DNA of 64,000 bases. It comes from Tubiluchus corallicola. Taxonomy: Eukaryota > Priapulida > Priapulimorpha > Priapulimorphida > Tubiluchidae. Location: positions 315,001 to 379,000 of the forward strand of contig JAQGDQ010000124.1 in the NCBI GenBank assembly GCA_030141605.1. Reading direction: 5' to 3'. A model generated the notes under the pieces. It saw nothing but the letters and a program-made list of their open reading frames with translations. It was not told the DNA's origin and made no database searches. The translations under genes and the position numbers were made by a program. Below are positions 46,201 through 64,000 of this stretch, one piece after another (position 1 is the stretch's first letter; every line of letters begins with the position of its first letter).

Positions 46201-49200
46201 TGAAAGAAAACTAGCTACTAGAATTTGAAACAAAACTAGCTACTAGAATTTGAAACAAAACAATTACTAAAATTTGAAACAAAACAATTACTAAAATTTG
46301 AAACAAAAATAGGTACTAGAATTTGAAATAAAACTAGCTACAAGAATTTGAAACAAAATTAGCTACTGAAATTTGAAACAAAACTAGCTACTAAAATTTT
46401 AAACAAAACTAGCTACTAGAATTTTGAACAAAACTAGCTACTAGAATTTTGAACAAAATTAGCTACTAGAATTTGAAATAAAACTAGCTACTAGAATTTG
46501 AAACAAAACTAGCTACTAGAATTTGAAATAAAACTAGCTACTGAAATTTGAAGTAAAACTAGCTACTGGAATTTGAAACAAAACTAGCTACTAGAATTTG
46601 AAAGAAAACTAGCTACTAGAATTTCAAACAAAACTAGCTACTAGAACTTGAAACAAAGCTAGATACTGAAATTTTAAACTAAACTAACTACTGAAATTTG
46701 AAGATAATTCTAGCTACTAGAATTTGAAACAAAACTAGTTACTAGAATTTGAAATAAAACTAGCTACTAGAATTTGAAATAAAACTAGCTACTAGAATTT
46801 GAAACAAAATTAGCTACTGAAATTTGAAACAAAACTAGCTACTAAAATTTTAAACAAAACTAGCTACTAGAATTTTGAACAAAATTAGCTACTAGAATTT
46901 GAAATAAAACTAACTACTAGAATTTGAAATAAAACTAGCTACTAGAATTTGAAACAAAACTAGCTACTAGAATTTGAAACAAAACTAGCTACTAGCATTT
47001 GAAATAAAACTAGCTACTAGAATTTGAAACAAAACTAGCTACTAGAATTTGAAACAAAAGTAGTTACTGGAATTTGAAACAGAACTAGCTACTGAAATTT
47101 GAAAACATACTTGATTTAGTTTCATGTTAAATTCTTTACATGCAAATTTTTTGCAGTAGTTCACATTTTATTGACTAGTTTACAGAATTTCAAAACTACA
47201 TTGAATTAAAGGTCCATATTTTTCATTTTGCTGCCTACTTTTCTTTTAGTTTTTGTTTGAGTAGCTTGTCCATTATTGGGGCATAGATGTATTGCATGTG
47301 TCAAGATAAATTGTAACATAACTTAGAAATGTGTATTATATCATGCAAGTTTTTTTCTGTAAGTCTTGTCTAAATTGTTTGTTTACTTTCCAGAAAAATC
47401 TGTGAAGTTATTATGTAAAAAAGAGATGATGCTTTTATTCATAGTAAAAGCATATGCAGGTGAGTGATGAAATATTGCTTAATTTACTTTGTCCATTTTT
47501 ATTTGAATTTTTCTTCAAAGTAAAAGGAACACCAATAGTTAGCGTCTCTCGGCTTGTCAACCATGATAGTTTCTCAAGAGACATTAAACTGTTCAGTCTG
47601 TAACACAGTCAAATCTCAATTTACCACCTTATACCGTTCTACAAGGTTTTCCAAATGGTGAATTGTTCGTAAATTCAAATCCATTTTTCTCATAAGAAAT
47701 AATGTAAATTGGATTGATTCATTCTGCAACCCCGAAGGTTAAATCCATATAACAGTGTAGCATATTTTTTTCAACTATGGCATTTTTTTTTTTGAACAAT
47801 TTGATCAAGAATTGATCGAACTGTTTGACAAAATAGAGTTTCATTCTCTAGGCTCGGCTATAATTATTATCATTACCTGTTATCGCTTGGCAGCCATTTG
47901 TGCTTTTCTTTCTTTTTTGTTGGCATTTTTGTTTAAGTTGTAGAAAAGCGATTGGATTCACTACATTTGATGGTATTAGAGCAGTCGCCACTATTAAAAC
48001 CATGGATAATAAAACCAGCCTGATTTTAGAACCATTTAAGCACGATCCGGAATTTACCCCTATAGAAACTGTTGTTAAGAAAATTTGGTTAATAAAACCT
48101 GTGTGCTATCTTGTAAGGGTTTTCAGTTTCCAGTATTTTCAGTAACAGATCACAAAAGCAATAGCAAAATGAAAAAAATTAAATTTTTTTGGTGGTTTGC
48201 CTATTTTTTAAGATACACAGTTGAAATTTAAAGTCTCATTTTCTAAATTCACCTCTTCTTAGTCAAACTCACACCGGAAGTTAAAGTCGATTGATTCGTC
48301 ATGACCGCGCTGCATATACAGCTACTGAAGTACATTTCAGTCTGTTGAATGAACTTAAATCACCATTGTGCATTGTTGACTATTCAGTAGGCATGCGAGC
48401 GAGCTGACTGTTTAATTGTCATATGCTATTAATTAGGGTGAAGCGTTTATGTACTGTACTTTGCCAAATTACACATGCTTGCAACAGGCTGTTGGTTAAT
48501 AAAACCACTGTTGGTTAAGACCAGTTATTGCTGGTCCCATTGTAGCTTTATTAAGCAATGACTACTGTAATATCATCTGTTTTCAAATGATCGAAAAGCA
48601 CAAAATTAAACCTTACGTTGTTTCGTTATTTTGGTATAGATTCATACTCTATAGTAGTATACATTCTTCAAGTTTAATAAACGTTTTTAATACAGTTTGG
48701 TACTGTACTTGCCCTAATCGTATTTACGTTGTTGTAACAAGACTGGAACCTAGCTTATTATTAAATGATCCCCGAAATTGGACACTAAGCTGACAGAGAA
48801 ATTTTAATGCATAAGAGAAATAGCCAGTGGAATGTGGTAGATAAAATTGCATAGGAGCAGTTTTCTTTATAGTCCCCATCCATTTATAACCCAGGGCAAG
48901 ATTGCTCAACTGTCTAGTAGTAGCTTTCCTGGTAGTCGCTCATCTATTTATAACCCGGGTTCCGATAGTTTAGCTTTGCAACTGTGTGGACACTGTGACC
49001 ACTCAGCTGTTTTTAAATTAAAATGCCGAAGGAAAACAGTGGATTTTGACATCTGAATGATATCTGACGTCACAATTTAAGAGTTGGAAAATTTTTGTGT
49101 TTATCAAATTTTGTGGAATATGCTCCTACTTCATTATGATTGTATATGAAACAGGGATATTGGTGATGTTTCATGGAGCTGTGTATTCTACAAGTATTGG

Positions 49201-52200
49201 TCACACACAGCAGTTTGGTGAAAAGGCAAAGCAGCTGATAGGTCTTCATGGCTTGATGATCGGTGTTTCTGAAGTTATTGGTGAGTTTTGATGGGAGGTT
49301 TATGTGTAGGAGGTTGTGAGTTCGATACAGCGACAGGGTCATGCTCCAAAGACTTTAAAAATGATACCTGCTATTTTCCTGCCTGGCACATGGTATGTTG
49401 AGTAAACATGGGGTAATGATAGTCTCTGTTGTGTAATTGTAGATTGTTATTTACAGTCGGCCTAAAAACTCTTTGGAGCTTACGTTAATTGTTTATCTTG
49501 AAAGCCAACTTTAAATAAATTTATCATTATTATTATTATTTATTATTATTTTATTAGGAAGCAAGTCAGTACTCAAAATTGGTTTACATTTAATAATATT
49601 GGTGATGTTGCCTTGTATTATCAATATTGCCCTGTAATTTTGTTTAGCCTTGGTATTGTAAGGTGTGTTTTTTGTGAGATTTTATAGATTACTGTGCAGT
49701 AAAAAGTATTTTAGTAAAATTTGTTTAAAATGGCAAACTTTGTTTCAATAATTTTTGAAATGTCTTCAGTGAGTAATTTTATTACCTATATGAAACCTAA
49801 TAGAGATTATCCACACTGATGATTTATTATTGCAAAGTTATGGAAAAGATGTTGTTATGCACTTGTGTTTACTTTATTTATCTAGCTCAGCGTTGTGCCT
49901 TTATATGTTGTTGTAGGCGCTCACTGCTTAAAAGTTTATTATGACTCTGATTTTCTTATGCTTAAAGAACAAGAAAAGGCCTAGTTGAAGTAAGTCTCAG
50001 AAAATTTTCGCAAAACATTATAAACATGAGAGGCAATCTTAAGCATTTATCATACTCACGTTAAAAGAATTTCCTGTTTGTTTTCATTTTAAATACTCCC
50101 GCGAGACTGTCATGGCGGCACCATATTAGATGGCATCACGGAACCACAACACAAATCTTTATAGTTCGCGTGCTTAAAACTCACTGTGACTGTGTTCGAG
50201 TGATGTCATGCCATGTGATCAGTCACATGCTGGCTTTTCAATTGGCGGACTAAATGAAACATGAAGCTAAACACCAGCTTTGACTGCTTACCTTTCTATG
50301 TGTGCTTTTTTAATTCTTTCATTTTTAGGAGGATTTTGCGTTATTAAGTTTGGCAGACGGGCCATGCGATCTCAATGTATCTTAGAGCCGATGTTTTTGA
50401 CCGGCACTGTTGTTCACGTGACTGCATACTTGTTCGCTTACCTTAATCTTCCAACAATGTCACCTGTTGAAGAAACAGATAACTTGTCTTTCATTGTCCC
50501 GCCCAGGTAATACAAGTCTGCCTACAGTTTTATGCAGTTAGAAAACTATACTGAAATGTCAATCAAAAACTCTTTTTGGAGATACTTTAGTTGTGTACTC
50601 GTAACATAGTTAACAAATTTCAGCAGGCAAAATGATATAAATAGTATGTTTTTATTATTTGTGTACAGTAGATTTTCAATCAAAATGTTTTGTAAACTTT
50701 CGTCAGTTCATGAACACAATATTATAAGGGAATCCTGTGTTGATAACTAAAAAAAAATGAAATATTTTGACTAAAAATACAGTTTACCATATAATGCTAT
50801 TTTAAGCATTTTATTTATTTTATTTGTTGATAGTTTTTTAATATTTTTATTTATTTGCCTAGAACCATAGATAGCATAAGTGATTCTGATAACAGACGGG
50901 AAAATGTGCTGAATTTTAAAGCGATTTTCGACAAAATTTACTACCTGTAATTAAGTGATATTTTGTCTGATTCAATGGAAGTTTAGCTTGCTGTATCTGT
51001 ACTCATAATAATGTTTTGTGAAGTGTTGCTACTGCTTATTGCCAATACTGTCACTGCTTCATAGGTTTGTCACAACTGCGACCGGTAACCTTAAACTTTG
51101 AAGTTGTTGTGTGCAATATTGTGGTACTTCATAATTAAAATGTAGTTTGTTTCTAATTTGCAGCATCAGTATTGCTCTAGTCACTAGTTTCATGCTGGGC
51201 ATTGGATCTTCGTTTTTCTTTTCACAGGTATGAAGTTTCATTTGTTTGTAGTTTTATAGTATTAGTCTTTTCACTTATTCCCTTTCATTTATTACATTAT
51301 TTATAACACTACAAGCTGTAACATTTTACAAAAAGTAGTTTCTGGTTTCTGTACAATATAATACAGTGAATTACAGTGAAAAATGTTATATGTTTTGGTT
51401 TAATAGATTTCCGAACAAATGCTTTTGTCCTCTTTTGGTTATGTTTTAGTTTTATGCAAATGTGTAAGTTGAAGAAGCTTAATTCTAGATATGTTAGTAA
51501 AAACTTAAAACATTTTTGTTGACCTGCAGCTACTACTCTAGTAATAATTTAATACTTTTAAGTTTCACTTCATAGTTACTCCCTTCAGCAGTAAAGTAAA
51601 GCACTTCTGTGTTTAGCAACAAAATTAAAAAAAACTAAGTCATTTACACTTTTATCGATCTCCAAAGGGTATTTAGTTTTAGTTTCTTAACTCGGTCCGT
51701 GCAAGCAGGAGTGAGAACATTAACCCCTTCACTACGTAGTTGCTTTTTAACTGGGTCACATTGACTTTTCCACATTTGATATTAACTTCTTGTGGCGTGT
51801 TGTTAAAACAGAATCTTGTAAATAAACAAATAGCTGTTCGTTATTAAGTACTAATATGAAATATTAGTTTTATTTCTACACATGCACGCACGCACGCACA
51901 CACACACCCTCGTGAATAAGCATGTACTTATATTTAGAAACCAGTTCTCATGCAAAAGACACAATACTAATCCATAATATGCAATCATTTTATAAGAATG
52001 CAGAACAATCAACTAAATGTACTTTTCATCAACAATCTACAAGTGATTTTGTGTGAGAACATACCATACAGTGCAGTATTGTGGAATACGCCTGGCGTTA
52101 CCTGTTGCGAAGCAACCCCCAATCCCATGGCTATTAAACTTTTCTACAATGCTTTGCATGGCTGTAGCAGTGAAATAAACAGACCTGGGTGACTGTGCTT

Positions 52201-53296
52201 AGTGCTGAGCTTGGGCGGCAGTGTGCTGCCTTCCATCCGTTGTATGAAAAACATAGGCGGCAGTGTGCCATCTTCCATAGTGAAAGGGTTAACAAGGCAC
52301 TAAAAGCACTGAGTAGTCCCACTCGCACTGTACAACAACGCTTAATATTATTTCTTGTTCTGCTGAACGTGGGTTTTTATTATTCATATAGTTTTACATC
52401 TTTTTTCGTGTCATGATTTAAAATTCATAATTTTCCAAGAATATCATTTGCATAATTTTGAAATTGATTGATTAAATTAACAGACAAGTTTTTTATTTTA
52501 GTTGTTTACATTGATGAGTTTGATGTTTTATGAAGACAGTGCACCTGCATTTGCCATTACAAAGTGCTTCAGTGTAAGTTTTTAATTTGTAAATGTTTGC
52601 AGTTTATATTTAATTCTGTAAATGTGAATATCTTACATGCATTGTGTTGCAAATGATTTTATGGTGATAATTTGTTCTGTTGGATAAACTGTCCTTTTTA
52701 TACACTTCATTACCCCGTGAGCCAGAATCCAGCACTAATCTGATAGCCTACTCAATGAGATTTTTTGATGTGACAGGAGTCAGGTTCAGTAGTCACTATA
52801 ATGGTTATTTAGCCAGCAGAGGTTCTTATTCATGTTACAAATGTTGTATGTACTTCCTCTATGAAGCGAATGGGCAAGGTTATGAATGCCCGGAACGAAC
52901 TGACTTTAGTATGCTATTACCCAACAAAACTTTTTGGTTCTTATCTCATATAGCTGTTATTGCAAGAAGATGTTATAGTATTGTTGAAGCAATGCCAGTG
53001 ACAAGAATGGCGCAAAATCAGAACATGGCATGTAAGATCCGAATTAGGACATTTTTGTAACTTTGCTATCGATGATGTAGAACATTTAGAAGATAAACCA
53101 GTAGCATAAGGCATTTTTAAATCACAAAAAACTACACTAGTACTGTTGTATACTATAATTACGCACATCTTTGTAGCTCCGTGTAGTCTTTCCAATTTCT
53201 TAACTGAATAAATTGTTGATTAAAGAAATTTGCTGTGCTGTATAAATTTGTCTTTTTTTTATTAATTCTTGTGTGAGACTTCAAAATCTGTATTCT

Positions 53297-53376
<80 letters not shown>

Positions 53377-53817
53377 TTTTATTTCTGTTTGTTTTTATAT
53401 TTATTTTTTATAGTTATTGCTAAAATTAATTTTAATTGCAGAAATAGGTGTTTCTTGAACTTTTAAATTGCATTTATAAATTCTCGTCTTTGACAACTAG
53501 GCGGGTTCATTTCTTCACTTTTTCCGATCCACTTTACAATTATGATTCTTTTTCTCTTAGCACTTTAAGCAGAAATATACTTAGAGCAAATGCTAATATG
53601 TTTTATTCTTGTCCAGGCATTGTCTGCTGCATTAGGATTTTACTGCACTAACTACTTGCCACTGTCGTACCAATCATCTATTCTGGGATCACTGTGCATT
53701 ATTGCAGCGATATCATACACTACCGTTCGTCATATGTACCAACGACGGAGCAGTAGCTCACTTTCAAGCAAGGCCTTTGCACGTCTACCAACGTCTCTGG
53801 AGTTTAGTCATATATAA
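40243..53817 (+). CDS. MFSD11: MFSD11-like transporter (UNC93 family), copy 1, 13 exons
   Basis: Thirteen exons join in phase: 40243-40329, 40695-40735, 41520-41627, 41923-42002, 43257-43353, 44825-45016, 45335-45372, 47394-47459, 49155-49280, 50329-50506, 51164-51227, 52502-52573 and 53617-53817. The total is 1350 bases, 449 aa, the family's usual size. The start MDRKTFNVVLLSVGFSLLFT is followed by FTAFGTC, matching the family's FTAFQTC. Other family blocks are PSVIAVTGPKYGM, ISRNIG, GNLYVWYRF, KEMMLLF, LIGLHGLMIGVSEVIGG and YEDSAPAFAITK. Hydrophobic segments fit a roughly 12-helix major-facilitator protein. The C-tail is Ser/Arg-rich. The transported substrate of MFSD11 is not established. 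Intron 4 holds a MITE, intron 5 a LINE fragment and intron 7 a 25-bp minisatellite. A possible polyadenylation signal is near 54393. Confidence 0.92.
42097..42148. repeat. 26-bp tandem duplication
   Basis: TTACAATCTGTAAGTTTGAA plus ATGAAA occurs twice in succession in intron 4 of MFSD11 copy 1. Confidence 0.85.
42400..43028. mobile_element. MITE with 27-bp terminal inverted repeats, copy B
   Basis: The left end CATGCAATTGCAAATGTTGC (continuing AATTACA) and the right end TGTAATTGCTC...GTCATATG are imperfect inverted repeats. The body matches copy A at 22749 with roughly 70% identity by eye. It lies in intron 4 of MFSD11 copy 1. Confidence 0.7.
43430..43601. mobile_element. Possible pogo/Tigger-type DNA transposon remnant
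   Basis: The right part GTTAAACGAGGGCTTACTGT is similar in style to the ends of Tigger/pogo MITEs (TACAGTA..CCCTCG). The left end was not found. A second fragment of this style lies at about 47605-47755 (TTCTCATAAGAAATAATGTA). Confidence 0.3.
44430..44735 (-). pseudogene. LINE C-terminal remnant (C.CG..ET..H.LL.C type)
   Basis: The minus strand reads NSDLTQYYR, stop, VHRDRTGSVVQPNCTCGSS, RETIQHYLLKCLLYRVSRTN. The pattern C-x-C-G, ET..H.LL.C..Y...R is the cysteine/histidine-rich C-terminal block of several LINE clades. It ends less than 100 bases before MFSD11 copy 1 exon 6. Confidence 0.6.
45578..47106. repeat. 25-bp minisatellite, about 60 copies
   Basis: The consensus unit is GAATTTGAAACAAAACTAGC plus TACTA, with variants (CAAAATTAGG, TGCTGTAAATTGAAA) scattered and some blocks repeated at a longer period. 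It lies wholly in intron 7 of MFSD11 copy 1 and makes up about three quarters of it. Confidence 0.97.
49285..49558 (+). mobile_element. Possible tRNA-derived SINE with (TTA)n tail
   Basis: A tRNA B-box-like word GAGTTCGATAC occurs near 49318 and a (TTA)n run ends the unit at about 49527-49558. No clear A box is seen. It begins a few bases after the donor of MFSD11 copy 1 exon 9. Confidence 0.35.
53299..53374. repeat. (TG)n microsatellite
   Basis: About 38 nearly pure TG units in the last intron of MFSD11 copy 1. Confidence 0.97.
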
Positions 53818-55397
53818 TATATAATTTGCATGATCTTTATGATGATCTTCACTGAATAATTTTGCAATTGACTGGCCATTATTTGTACTCTGTTTGTTCG
53901 CTATAAAATATTTGGGTTGTTGTTTTTTAAAATATTGGCAAACATTTATCTATTTAATCATGTTACTATTATTCATTTTGTAACCATCGTGTTCATGTAC
54001 TTAAATTATTTACAATTGTATTTGGTGAAAGATTCCAGTATATTTCCTTAGGTGTAAATTTATAGTAGCATTTTACAAATTGCTGATGTAGAAAAATGGT
54101 ATTAACATATAATGTGTTATTCTACTGTGGTGACGTTAATTATTTTTCTCTGAGAGGATTTTGTGCAAATAATGTATCAATTTTATACTACTATTGTACT
54201 TATATTAAACTTTATTTTATTAAAGGTTTTTCTTACATGTACTACTTTGAATTTTTAATTAGCCAGATTAATAAGCTGTAGCACATCTGCTATGTAACAG
54301 GAACAACAGCTGTTACATGTACGAATTGTACATCTTTCACACGGTAATCGTAATTTAATGTGTGTGGTACAATCATAATTATTGGAAGAGGGAATAAATT
54401 ACACATTATCTAATTTTCACTGCTTTTCATAATAATGTAAAAATGGACAGTAATCGTCTAATTAAATCTGTACAAGCAACAAAAAGTGCATCTTAACGAA
54501 ATAACAAAATGACAAAAAATAACAATATGAATAAATAAAAAAGCTCTCATAGCACATAATACATTTTAATGTGTTATAAAAGTGTAAATTCAATCCAAAA
54601 AAACCGCACACATCGTAAAAATATAAAATTAATTACTACAGTCACTGTTAATGATGCCTAATTATTTTACAAATTTTACACAACACAGTTGGCAGTGAGT
54701 TCTGCGATTCTCCTCCACCTGATTTTTCCTTTTTAAACTGCTGAAGCTTTATAGCCTGTGTTTGCTATAACGTTTTACTGTAGAGAAACTCATTGTTAAA
54801 ATGAAGCAGTTCTCAAGCTTCTTATGTAAGAAGCTTTAAAAATTCTAACAGTAGATCTGCATTGAAGTTATAGATTAATAAATGTTCAATAAATTTTTTT
54901 TAGAGCATAAGTCTAACAACTTCAACAAACTGAACAATATCGTCTTTGAAGTAGAAAAAAATCGTCCCCGTGACTGTCGTTAGCATTGGTTAACTTGAAG
55001 CTTGAATTAAATGTTTCATTTTCGAGAGTAGCCGAAGACTTCGACGATTGTGATACTCAGTGTCAAATTGGCGCTGAACTAATTCTGCCTGCCCAATGTC
55101 TATAATAGACGTGACGGGCGTATGATGATGATGAAATGTTGATAATGCAACTAAATAGTCTAAAATGAAGAAAAAACTAGAAGAATGAAAAAATGGTGAA
55201 GAAATGCCAGAGAATAAGCAGAATATTAAGAACATATCACGTAAAAGTTTGTTTTGCTTTTGTTGAATGAGTTTTATGTAATTAAAATTAGTTGGATTTT
55301 TTTATGAGTTTTGGTTTTCATTTTTATTATTATTATTACATTAACTTTTTCTTTCATGAGTGAGCATATCTACATGTATGCACACCCACACATACGC

Positions 55398-55428
<31 letters not shown>

Positions 55429-56122
55429 CTGTGTGTGTGTGTGTGTGTATTCAATTCTGTTCAATTTATTTATTAACTCCGCAAGAATTATCAAAATACA
55501 GTATCAGAAATACATGCAATATGTTTGAAGCAAAGGAAAAGGACAGCGAAGAACCCATAGGTTATCGAGTCAGCCACCTTTAAATAGCTAGGATTAAATA
55601 AAATTAATTTTGGCACCGTTCTCAATTTAAATTTATATTCGGTTGACTTGTGTAATTGGCAATTAAATGATGGGAAACGTAATACTGTAGAACATAATAA
55701 TTTAAATAACCAAAAATTTTCAATTCTAAACTACTGTGAATCATGCGAAGCAAACATAATAAAAATAACTTAAAATTTTAAATCAGGCAATAACAAAAAC
55801 AATAGAATGATCAACCAAAGATGCTGAGAAAAAGAATATAATAAATTAAACCAAAGAAAAATAAGCTAAATATAAATTATACAAAAACAAAAAACAGAAG
55901 CAAATAAAAAAACAAAATTGAAATGTTGTAATAATAACATCAGCGACTGAAGCTGTCGAGAAAAAGAATATAATAAATTAAACCATCGAAAAACTAAGTC
56001 AACTGTAAATAAGACAAAATGAAATCGAAATATAGCAAAAACTTAAACAAAAACGTAAGGAAGGTTTTTGTAACATTGAAAAAATATGTATAGGTATTCC
56101 AAGTACTAAAGTAAAATATCTC
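53818..56122. other. Intergenic between the two MFSD11 copies
   Basis: A possible polyadenylation signal for copy 1 is AATAAA near 54393. A (TA)n(TG)n microsatellite lies at 55403-55448. From about 55450 to 56122, A-rich sequence with a near-duplicated word (GAGAAAAAGAATATAATAAA at about 55827 and 55958) is probably the 3' tail of the LINE remnant that follows on the minus strand. Confidence 0.45.
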
Positions 56123-56515
56123 ATTCATTTGTACCCTGCAATAAGTTTTTTATAGTTTAGAATTAACTTATTGTAGTTACTTGACTTTAATTGATCTGAT
56201 AATGAATTCCACGGCAAAGATCCTTGGTGTTTTAAAGAATTCTGACCTTTAGATGAATTAAATATTTCAATAAAATGAGACTGGGTAGTTGCAAACCTAG
56301 CAGAATGGTGAAGAATGTGACATGCTAAAGTATAATAATTGCTGAACAGATCCGGGACTGAATTATTTTTGAATTTGTATACACACTTGACCAGTTCTAA
56401 TTTATACAGATCATACTTTTAGTACTTAGCTTTAATTGCAAATACAAAGGCGTTACATGTTCCCTTTTACTGGTAAATGTTATAAGTTTGATAATCTTGT
56501 TTTGTTTAGAAACCA
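56123..56515 (-). pseudogene. LINE reverse-transcriptase C-terminus remnant (WNSL type)
   Basis: The minus strand reads IIKLITFTSKREHVTPLYLQ, then after a frameshift YDLYKLELVKCVYKF, SVPDLFSNYYTL, and finally SLPWNSLSDQLKSSNYNKLI up to a stop at about 56123. The order HV.PL...L, D.YKL....F.YK., P..F..., WNSLP..L is the standard C-terminus of one large group of animal non-LTR retrotransposons. A frameshift marks it as dead. Confidence 0.75.
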
Positions 56516-56527
56516 ATGATTTTAAGA

Positions 56528-56588
56528 CGTGTGTGTCTGTGTGTGTGTGTGTGTGTGTGCGCGCGTGCGTGTGAGTGCATGTGTGTGT
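56528..56588. repeat. (TG)n microsatellite, imperfect
   Basis: TGTG repeats with GCGCGCGTGCGTG interruptions, less than 400 bases upstream of MFSD11 copy 2. Confidence 0.9.
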
Positions 56589-56879
56589 AGACTGCTAAAT
56601 TCAGTGGAAACGCATTTTTTTAAATAAAAAAATGTGAAGATTTGTTTATATTTTGGGAAATTATCAAACCAAATCTACCAGTTCACAGTATTTGTTCTGC
56701 TTGAAAAACTATTTTTTTCTGTTAGTTTACAATTGTTCAGCCATGAGAGCAGCTGTCTTGATAATGTACACAGCCTTGACTTGGCAGGAAGGATGACTTC
56801 ACAGCATTTGGTAAACTGCATTGAGTACTAAGTTGCCAGCATATTGACTTGTCTTTGTCGTATTTTACAACGTACTGCA

Positions 56880-64000
<7,121 letters not shown>

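Noticed and set aside
50862-50950. Possible extra MFSD11 exon reading TIDSISDSDNRRENVL and ending in a stop
   Set aside because: It has a plausible acceptor, but exon 10 joins the next family exon (SISIALVTSFMLG) directly in phase, giving a full-length protein. Inclusion would truncate it.
52680-53060. 126-codon frame in MFSD11 copy 1 intron 12
   Set aside because: No family resemblance, no splice continuity with neighbouring exons and no support beyond being open.

Overview
This is an intron-rich, AT-rich animal nuclear genome segment. The evidence is GT-AG introns with consistent phases, AATAAA signals, metazoan gene families (ESCO cohesin acetyltransferase, LSM10, METTL21A, PHOSPHO, MFSD11, delta-tubulin), LINE and SINE debris, DNA-transposon fragments and satellites. 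Nothing in it is bacterial. Species cannot be read from the sequence. An invertebrate, possibly a non-bilaterian such as a sponge or cnidarian, is a guess from the nested genes and base composition.

Layout. 1-378 (-): 5' end of a delta-tubulin gene, cut by the window edge. 2391-3529: four short hairpins with related arms, a candidate microRNA cluster. 4012-5958 (-): ESCO-type acetyltransferase in one long exon. 5959-14100: no gene recognised; it holds a complete non-autonomous hAT element with target-site duplication (7424-8395) and, near its right end, an NRF1-like palindrome. 14101-30152 (+): a complete guanine deaminase gene of 12 exons (446 aa). Its intron 2 contains METTL21A and LSM10, and its intron 7 contains a PHOSPHO-family phosphatase; all three are on the opposite strand and none shows an intron in its coding part. 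34049-35098 (-): a type II membrane glycosyltransferase-like gene with an in-frame TAG. 40243-53817 (+): a complete 13-exon MFSD11-like transporter gene (449 aa). 56880-64000 (+): a second, tandem MFSD11-like copy whose first six exons are visible and which runs off the window.

Repeats fill most of the rest. A 44-bp satellite of about 3.6 kb sits in intron 3 of the second MFSD11 copy, and a 25-bp minisatellite of about 1.5 kb in intron 7 of the first. There are 5S-rRNA-like SINEs, two copies of an inverted-repeat-ended composite element, two copies of a MITE with 27-bp terminal repeats, a long palindrome, remnants of at least four LINE reverse-transcriptase C-termini, and large microsatellites.

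Most unusual points: the hairpin cluster; the three-gene nesting inside guanine deaminase; the mosaic similarity of the MFSD11 copies (exons 2 and 6 about 95% identical, the others about 71-78%), which suggests gene conversion; the higher-order satellite inside a gene; and the single nonsense codon in an otherwise intact glycosyltransferase. The genes share no obvious pathway. They cover cilium/centriole, cohesion, purine catabolism, histone-mRNA processing, chaperone methylation, phosphate metabolism and membrane transport.
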